Of a stretch of 37,969 nt of DNA, positions 34,455 through 37,969 are shown one piece after another. The notes beneath the pieces were generated by a model, which was given only the letters and a program-made list of their open reading frames with translations, was not told where the DNA came from and ran no database searches. Position 1 is the first letter of the stretch. Every line of letters begins with the position of its first letter. The translations under genes were made by a program, and so were the position numbers. This DNA is from W0P33-017 sp963640395. GTDB lineage: Bacteria; Bacillota; Clostridia; Lachnospirales; Lachnospiraceae. The DNA lies in contig CAVHZH010000009.1 of assembly GCA_963640395.1 (NCBI GenBank), positions 1-37,969 of the forward strand, given 5' to 3'.

Positions 34455-34513
34455 ATTATAACATAATAGAACACAAAAAACCACATATTTTTTCTGTTTT
34501 TTTGTGGTTTTTT
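34455..34513 (-). terminator. Terminator hairpin and promoter before the dehydratase gene
   Basis: AAAAAACCACA (34475-34485) pairs with TGTGGTTTTTT (34503-34513), ending in T-runs on both strands; on the minus strand it would end the 46-residue gene. Right after it lies a TATAAT (34455-34460) without a good -35 box, the likely start of the dehydratase-hisB transcript. Confidence 0.6.
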
Positions 34514-34538
34514 CTGTTTTGCTGTTGTTTTCGACAAA

Positions 34539-34679
34539 TTATTTACTTTTATTATGTTCCCTGTCATATTTTGAGAGCAGCATTGTGCGCACCCACTGCG
34601 GATCATTGCGGTAATGGTACTGCACATAGCTTGCATACTCGGTTCTTGTCATGTCTTTAATCTTCTTCGGTTCACTCAC
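34539..34679 (-). CDS. 46-residue small protein of unknown function
   Basis: A GTG-started frame with AAGAGGA nine bases upstream encodes a charged, aromatic-rich 46-residue protein: a Lys-rich start (SEPKKIKDM), then TRTEYASYVQYHYRN, DPQWVRTMLLSKYD and a basic end. No membrane helix or Cys. Protein-like composition, ribosome site and a following terminator support it as real. An ATG at codon 10 is an alternative start. I do not recognise the family. It is upstream of the dehydratase gene on the same strand. Confidence 0.55.
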   Translation of the reverse strand: MSEPKKIKDMTRTEYASYVQYHYRNDPQWVRTMLLSKYDREHNKSK

Positions 34680-34809
34680 TGTAACATTTCCTCTTTTCGC
34701 TTATTTTATTGCTATCCGAATAGTATCCGGTCTTTGCTCTTGTATCATTTATTTTAAGCCTATTTCGTACATCTTTCAAGCACTCATCCGCACTTTTTTC
34801 GATAATCTC

Positions 34810-34868
34810 GAAAATGCGCGCGTCATACTTACATGAATGCGCACATTCCGCAGATGACGGCTGAACTT
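34810..34868. repeat. Decayed GTTCAG-type element (copy C4)
   Basis: Matches the inner-left part of the C elements (GAAAATGNGNG, TCAT.CTT.CATGAATG, GCACATTCCNCAG.TGA) and then jumps to the right end GGCTGAACT. The left end is missing. It lies in the 322-base gap before the ECF gene, which has no other gene. Confidence 0.6.
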
Positions 34869-34907
34869 TTACATCATTTTTTCTTGTACTGGTATGGTTA
34901 TATTTTC

Positions 34908-34938
34908 AAAAACTGGACATTTTCATCAATCCAGTTTT
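34908..34938 (+). promoter_or_regulatory. Inverted repeat upstream of the ECF gene
   Basis: AAAACTGGA and TCCAGTTTT lie 12 bases apart, 64 bases before the ECF start. It could be a regulator site or leader hairpin. No known riboswitch motif was recognised here. Confidence 0.35.
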
Positions 34939-35001
34939 ATTCTATGATGTGCAAAAGCAACAACACATGCGGTCACTTCAACCGCAGGAAAAGAGGACAT
35001 T

Positions 35002-35595
35002 ATGAATATGAACACAACAAAAAAATGGGTCGTTTCCGCATTGTTCGCGGCACTGACCTGCATCTGCACAATGATCATCAAGATTCCCACCCCCACAGGC
35101 GGATACATCCATCCCGGTGACGGCATGGTGCTGCTGTGCGGCGTCATATTAGGTCCCGGCATGGGCGCACTTGCCGCCGGTATCGGCTCGATGCTGTCTG
35201 ACTTATTCAGCGGCTATCTGGTATGGGTGCCCGCTACCTTTATCATCAAAGCGCTCACCGCACTGCTTGCCGGTGTTCTGTTCCGCAAAAGCAGCGCTCT
35301 GCTCTCCGGCAGCAAGGCAGCGGCTACGGTGCGTGTCGTTCTCGGCGGCATCATCGGGGAGGCACTGATGGTATTCGGATATTTTGAATTTGAAATCGGT
35401 CTGAATGCCGCATCAAACGGTGGCTTTACCTCCGCTGCGATCGCAGGCGGCATCGCCTACTCCGCAGCAGGTGTTCCTGCCAACATCGTACAGGGTGTGA
35501 CCGGTATCGTGATCGCCTGCATCCTGCTCCCGATCTTAAGCCAGATCCCCGATGTCCGCACTTGGATCCACGACGGCATCAAAGCTGCCGCCTGA
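35002..35595 (+). CDS. ECF transporter S component
   Basis: 197-residue membrane protein with about six hydrophobic segments, binding a vitamin or precursor for an ECF-type ABC importer. Family pattern seen: FAALTCICTMIIKIPTPTGGYIHPGDGMVLL, then LGPGMGALAAGIGSMLSDLFSGYLVWVPATFIIKALTALLAG, as in the S components grouped with riboflavin/HmpT-type proteins. The substrate cannot be told from sequence. No EcfA or EcfT genes are beside it, as usual for group II systems sharing one energising module. GAGGA precedes the ATG closely; a second ATG two codons on has better spacing. Ends before a stack of hairpins. Confidence 0.85.
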   Translation: MNMNTTKKWVVSALFAALTCICTMIIKIPTPTGGYIHPGDGMVLLCGVILGPGMGALAAGIGSMLSDLFSGYLVWVPATFIIKALTALLAGVLFRKSSALLSGSKAAATVRVVLGGIIGEALMVFGYFEFEIGLNAASNGGFTSAAIAGGIAYSAAGVPANIVQGVTGIVIACILLPILSQIPDVRTWIHDGIKAAA

Positions 35596-35613
35596 GCTCT
35601 GGTCTGACCTGAC

Positions 35614-35708
35614 CCTGAGGAAATGCTGATTTAATCCTCATTTCCTCAGGTTCTCTGGGAGATCGCACGGATTTGCAGGAGAATTTCCTGCTTTGCAGCG
35701 CAAATCCG
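35614..35708 (+). repeat. Two stacked hairpins after the ECF gene
   Basis: First hairpin: 12-bp arms CCTGAGGAAATG/CATTTCCTCAGG (35614-35625, 35639-35650), no T-run. Second: CGGATTTG/CAAATCCG (35668-35675, 35701-35708) enclosing CAGGA-GAATT-TCCTG. They may be 3'-end stabilisers or a palindromic repeat unit. Confidence 0.6.
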
Positions 35709-35712
35709 GCGT

Positions 35713-35746
35713 GGGAACGCGTCAATCAGCGTTCCCTAAATTTTTT
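35713..35746 (+). terminator. Terminator of the ECF gene
   Basis: GGGAACGC-GTCAATCA-GCGTTCCC followed by TAAATTTTTT. Confidence 0.8.
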
Positions 35747-35793
35747 ATTCGTGTATTTTTTGTGTTTTTCGTCCACAAGCGATCAAAATAGTG

Positions 35794-35799
35794 TATACT
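35794..35799 (+). promoter_or_regulatory. -10 box upstream of the 88-residue gene
   Basis: TATACT 65 bases before the ATG; the -35 region is poor, so this is a weak call. Confidence 0.35.
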
Positions 35800-35864
35800 G
35801 TATGTGATTTGGAGCAGGAAACAAAACGATCCGCTCCGGACAATTTAACAGAAGGAGAACGATT

Positions 35865-36131
35865 ATGAGTCAGGCAAAAGTAGATCAGTATAAGAAGTCA
35901 AAGGCGCACCGCAAGCAGTCCATGCGCCGCGAAAAACTCGAGCGTGCACTGGCATGGATCATTGTGGCAGCTATTGCAGCAGCGATCTGCATCTGGATCG
36001 GATTTTCGATCTATAGCAGAGTCAACGGTTCGTCAAGTACGGACACCAGCAGCTCTACCGTATCCGTCAACACCGATGCAGTCGATAACTACTTAGATGA
36101 ACTCGGCAGCGAATCAGCCGAAGAAGAATAA
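35865..36131 (+). CDS. 88-residue single-span membrane protein
   Basis: Begins with a strongly basic ~28-residue region (KKSKAHRKQSMRREKLER), then one hydrophobic helix (about 29-50, AWIIVAAIAAAICIWIGF), then a Ser/Thr-rich segment and an acidic end (ELGSESAEEE). The basic start implies N-terminus inside, acidic tail outside. No signal-peptidase site is evident. AGAAGGAG seven bases upstream of ATG supports the start. Short, own promoter and terminator. I know no function for it; similar small proteins occur in Lachnospiraceae by my recollection only. Confidence 0.75.
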   Translation: MSQAKVDQYKKSKAHRKQSMRREKLERALAWIIVAAIAAAICIWIGFSIYSRVNGSSSTDTSSSTVSVNTDAVDNYLDELGSESAEEE

Positions 36132-36162
36132 AAAGAACGGTGTTAATAACCAACATAAAGAA

Positions 36163-36188
36163 GCCCGCTGTAGCAGCGGGCCTCTTTG
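36163..36188 (+). terminator. Terminator of the 88-residue gene
   Basis: GCCCGCTG-TAG-CAGCGGGC followed by CTCTTT; the minus reading TTCTTTAT may also end leftward transcripts from the promoter at 36257-36285. Confidence 0.75.
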
Positions 36189-36256
36189 CGTAAGAAGGAA
36201 GTTTTATGAAAAATAAGAGCGAATTTTTCATCAAACGTTATAATAACTTCTCATCT

Positions 36257-36289
36257 ATTATATGCTCCCTATCATTCGTTGTCAAGTAG
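36257..36289 (-). promoter_or_regulatory. 33-bp repeat with consensus promoter (left copy)
   Basis: On the minus strand it reads TTGACA (36280-36285), 17 bases, TATAAT (36257-36262): both boxes match consensus. The identical 33 bases recur at 36398-36430. The left copy stops exactly at the N gap. It would drive a leftward transcript of about 90 bases toward the 36163-36181 hairpin. Confidence 0.75.
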
Positions 36290-36299
36290 NNNNNNNNNN
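36290..36299. other. Scaffold gap (ten N)
   Basis: Ten undetermined bases, a placeholder for a gap of unknown size. The sequence on either side is not proven to be adjacent in the genome, and the 33-bp repeat around it suggests a mobile-element copy collapsed or left out here. Confidence 0.95.
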
Positions 36300-36331
36300 C
36301 GTCAGGAGGAATTTCCTATTATACAATGAAA

Positions 36332-36368
36332 GTGGCAGAACCCTTGTAAAATCAAGAGATTCTGCCAC
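36332..36368. repeat. Hairpin near the mobile-element end
   Basis: GTGGCAGAA/TTCTGCCAC with an inner CTTG/CAAG stem. It lies between the gap and the right copy of the 33-bp repeat. Possibly a terminator or a subterminal structure of the insertion sequence. Confidence 0.55.
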
Positions 36369-36397
36369 TATACCTTTCTTTAAGTGTCAAAGACAGG

Positions 36398-36430
36398 ATT
36401 ATATGCTCCCTATCATTCGTTGTCAAGTAG
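36398..36430 (-). promoter_or_regulatory. 33-bp repeat with consensus promoter (right copy)
   Basis: Same 33 bases as 36257-36289, with TTGACA at 36421-36426 and TATAAT at 36398-36403 (minus). It points away from the transposase genes, i.e. out of the element. The rest of 36132-36521 contains the two promoter copies, the gap and one hairpin, and no gene I can support. Confidence 0.75.
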
Positions 36431-36521
36431 TATCATGAAAACTGTTGTATTTCCCATTCCCTCAGTGTTATACCTTAATTTCCAGCCCAAAGTAGCCCTA
36501 AAAGCATTTTGGACCGGAAAT

Positions 36522-36800
36522 TTATATATTCATAGCTCCCTGGATCTGTTCATCAATCATCCCGATGTCATGCTCTTTCGCATATTTAAGTGCTGCCTTT
36601 AAGCCTCTGGTCTTTTCGCCTTTCAATCCTTCAAATGCCACTTTCACGTCCAGCATATAGCAGTACTCCAGAAACCGTTTCAGTGTTTTTTCTCTCCGAC
36701 TATTATCGAATAGCAAGTCTCTGATTTCCAACATATCTTCATGATAGAGCAGTACTACGATATCACCATATCTAACGGCAAAATACTGTTCCTTTAACAT
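36522..36800 (-). CDS. 92-residue protein of the insertion element, unknown
   Basis: Small soluble protein, begins LKEQYFAVRYGDIVVLLYHEDMLE, with a Lys/Arg-rich middle and an alpha-helical tail (ALKYAKEHDIGMIDEQI). I do not recognise it. Its ATG overlaps the stop of the preceding gene (TAATG), so translation is coupled. It is the last of three same-strand genes after the transposase, which suggests a passenger or accessory gene of the element. Confidence 0.6.
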   Translation of the reverse strand: MLKEQYFAVRYGDIVVLLYHEDMLEIRDLLFDNSRREKTLKRFLEYCYMLDVKVAFEGLKGEKTRGLKAALKYAKEHDIGMIDEQIQGAMNI

Positions 36801-37030
36801 TACTGCTCCTCCTTGCCATCACTCTGTAAATACTGCATGATTTCTTCATAACTCCTGTTGCTTCCTGCAATAGCATCCAGTAATTTCTTTTGCCGAAGTG
36901 CATCTCGCTTATCCAGCAGACTTTTAAGGTTTGCCGCAGCCACGTCATATTTGTGCTTTGACTTTACTAATTCTTCCTGCGCTTTTTCAATTTTAGCATC
37001 CAGTAATTCAGCATTTATTTTCCGTGCCAT
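36800..37030 (-). CDS. 76-residue coiled-coil protein of the insertion element
   Basis: Almost wholly helical and charged: KINAELLDAKIEKAQEELVK followed by heptad-like leucines and a C-terminal SYEEIMQYLQ helix. It resembles short coiled-coil proteins encoded on mobile elements of gut Firmicutes, from memory only. Starts two bases after the transposase stop and overlaps the next gene by TAATG. Possibly a DNA-associated or regulatory accessory protein; not established. Confidence 0.6.
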   Translation of the reverse strand: MARKINAELLDAKIEKAQEELVKSKHKYDVAAANLKSLLDKRDALRQKKLLDAIAGSNRSYEEIMQYLQSDGKEEQ

Positions 37031-37032
37031 GT

Positions 37033-37969
37033 TCAGTTCCTTCCTTCATTCCGCAATCCCGCCGCTTTGAGCACATTGCTTATTTCACCGGCCTGATAGT
37101 TTATTGTTCCATCACTCATACCAAAGGCTTTCAGGATTTTCTTTTGTTTCGCTGTCACCGCATGATCAAGCCGGTATATATTATCTGTCTGGCGGGTCAT
37201 TTCGATTTTCTCCAGCTCCTTGATCGCAGCTGGCACCGTCATATAGTTTTGCTTTCTTTCCAGTTGTTCGCCTGCTTCCTGTAATGAAGTATAAATTTTA
37301 TTACGGATAATCAATGCAATGAACTGTGTAAAGATTTTCCCTTCCATACCTTCATTCGTGTAAACCCGCATACTGTTGTTACCAAGAAATGACTTATCAG
37401 CAGCAAAAAGCTTTTCGGAAGTATCTCGACTCTTATAAAGATGAAGTGCCTCCTTTGCTGTCATCCGTTCCGATGTAATAATAACGAAATATCCACACAG
37501 CGAAATTTCCCGTTCTGTTACGGTTGTCTTTTCTTCGGGATATAAAAACACACCATTCTCACCATAATGAAGATAAAAATATTTCTCATAGGCTGCTCCA
37601 AACTCTACTGTCTGGTTCTGACGGGACATCAGTAAAGTGGTTCGTTCCCGCAAATCATTTTCAAAACTTTGCCGTTCCTCCGCTTCTTTCGAGATACTGT
37701 GATAAATATGGATATATCGTTTCCTTTCATCCCCTTCGAACAGACTCTTTTTCACCGTCTTGCCATAGACACCATATGCGTTCATGTCGCAGGAACGTTT
37801 GTTTTCAAACGTTCCTCTGTTTTCAAGAATAAGTTCGCTGATAAAAGATGCCATACCTTTGGCCATAATTACAAAACTATAACCGCATTCATCTAAATAT
37901 CGGATATTTCCACAACTGAAATATCCACGATCCAAAATGCATCCGATTTTTTTATAACCATACCCCGTA
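37033..37969 (-). CDS. IS4/IS1634-like DDE transposase, 5' part outside the window
   Basis: The frame is open to the window end, so the N-terminal half, with the first catalytic Asp, is missing. Visible: the second Asp in ILDRGYFS next to the edge, and the downstream Y-x2-R-x3-E signature YKSRDTSEKLFAADKS carrying the catalytic Glu, typical of IS4-like families. FTQFIALIIRNKIY follows. A TTG near 37935 is not a true start. It is the first of three closely packed genes on the minus strand. Family call IS1634-like rests on the look of the motifs. Confidence 0.8.
   Translation of the reverse strand, partial: TGYGYKKIGCILDRGYFSCGNIRYLDECGYSFVIMAKGMASFISELILENRGTFENKRSCDMNAYGVYGKTVKKSLFEGDERKRYIHIYHSISKEAEERQSFENDLRERTTLLMSRQNQTVEFGAAYEKYFYLHYGENGVFLYPEEKTTVTEREISLCGYFVIITSERMTAKEALHLYKSRDTSEKLFAADKSFLGNNSMRVYTNEGMEGKIFTQFIALIIRNKIYTSLQEAGEQLERKQNYMTVPAAIKELEKIEMTRQTDNIYRLDHAVTAKQKKILKAFGMSDGTINYQAGEISNVLKAAGLRNEGRN

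Noticed and set aside
34680..35001. Vitamin riboswitch (TPP, FMN, cobalamin) before the ECF gene
   Set aside because: No conserved core motif of these classes is visible; only a 9-bp inverted repeat and a decayed repeat element.
36206..36289. 27-residue peptide gene starting with ATG at 36206
   Set aside because: It has a fair ribosome site, but the end is made of the 33-bp repeat at the assembly gap and half of it is a palindrome, so coding is not supported.

Overview
The window looks like a chromosomal segment of a gut Lachnospiraceae anaerobe (Firmicutes, Roseburia/Coprococcus-like). This is an inference from gene content: a tRNA-dependent T-box ahead of the trp operon, two oxygen-sensitive glycyl radical enzymes, a 2-hydroxyacyl-CoA dehydratase-type activase, a Clostridia-type GlnRS, strong AGGAGG ribosome sites, and roughly even GC. 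There is one scaffold gap (ten N at 36290-36299), and the sequence right of it is mobile-element DNA.

Layout. 1-4160 (minus): an AraC-type regulator followed by rhamnulokinase and L-rhamnose isomerase. 4242-5585 (plus): a ClC chloride channel/antiporter. 5605-7930 (minus): a compact operon of a EutS/PduU-type microcompartment shell protein, a EutP/PduV GTPase and an AI-2E/PerM-type membrane protein. 8111-15571 (minus): a complete tryptophan operon in the unusual order trpE-G-C-F-B-A-D, preceded by a T-box with a UGG (Trp) specifier candidate. 15589-17840: a YrvL-like membrane protein (minus) and a uracil permease (plus). 17938-19644: a cytoplasmic GH13 glycosidase with an odd C-terminal extension. 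19826-24105 (minus): MocR-type regulator, glutaminyl-tRNA synthetase and a rhomboid-like zinc-ribbon membrane protein. 24555-28802 (plus): a 1415-residue CoA-dehydratase activase fusion. 28852-34679 (minus): anaerobic ribonucleotide reductase NrdD, hisB, a B12-independent glycerol/propanediol dehydratase-type glycyl radical enzyme and a 46-residue small protein. 35002-36131 (plus): an ECF transporter S component and an 88-residue single-span protein. 36300-37969: IS4/IS1634-like transposase (cut by the window end) with two coupled small genes.

How genes may work together: rhamnose breakdown yields lactaldehyde and then 1,2-propanediol. The window holds the first two rhamnose enzymes, one microcompartment shell gene with its GTPase, and a glycyl radical dehydratase with the full propanediol/glycerol dehydratase active-site set. 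They lie in three separate transcription units, so the pathway link is an inference. Neither glycyl radical enzyme has its activating enzyme in the window.

The most unusual structure is non-coding. At least seven intergenic places carry short, hairpin-rich elements. Three sequence families (129-bp, about 160-bp and 138-bp types) have terminal inverted repeats built on the same GTTCAG...CTGAAC core but unrelated interiors. Pairs of direct copies flank trpFBA and the rhomboid-like gene, another sits in the uracil permease leader, and shortened derivatives lie between rhaB and rhaA and near the ECF gene. A 33-bp repeat carrying a consensus minus-strand promoter occurs on both sides of the assembly gap.
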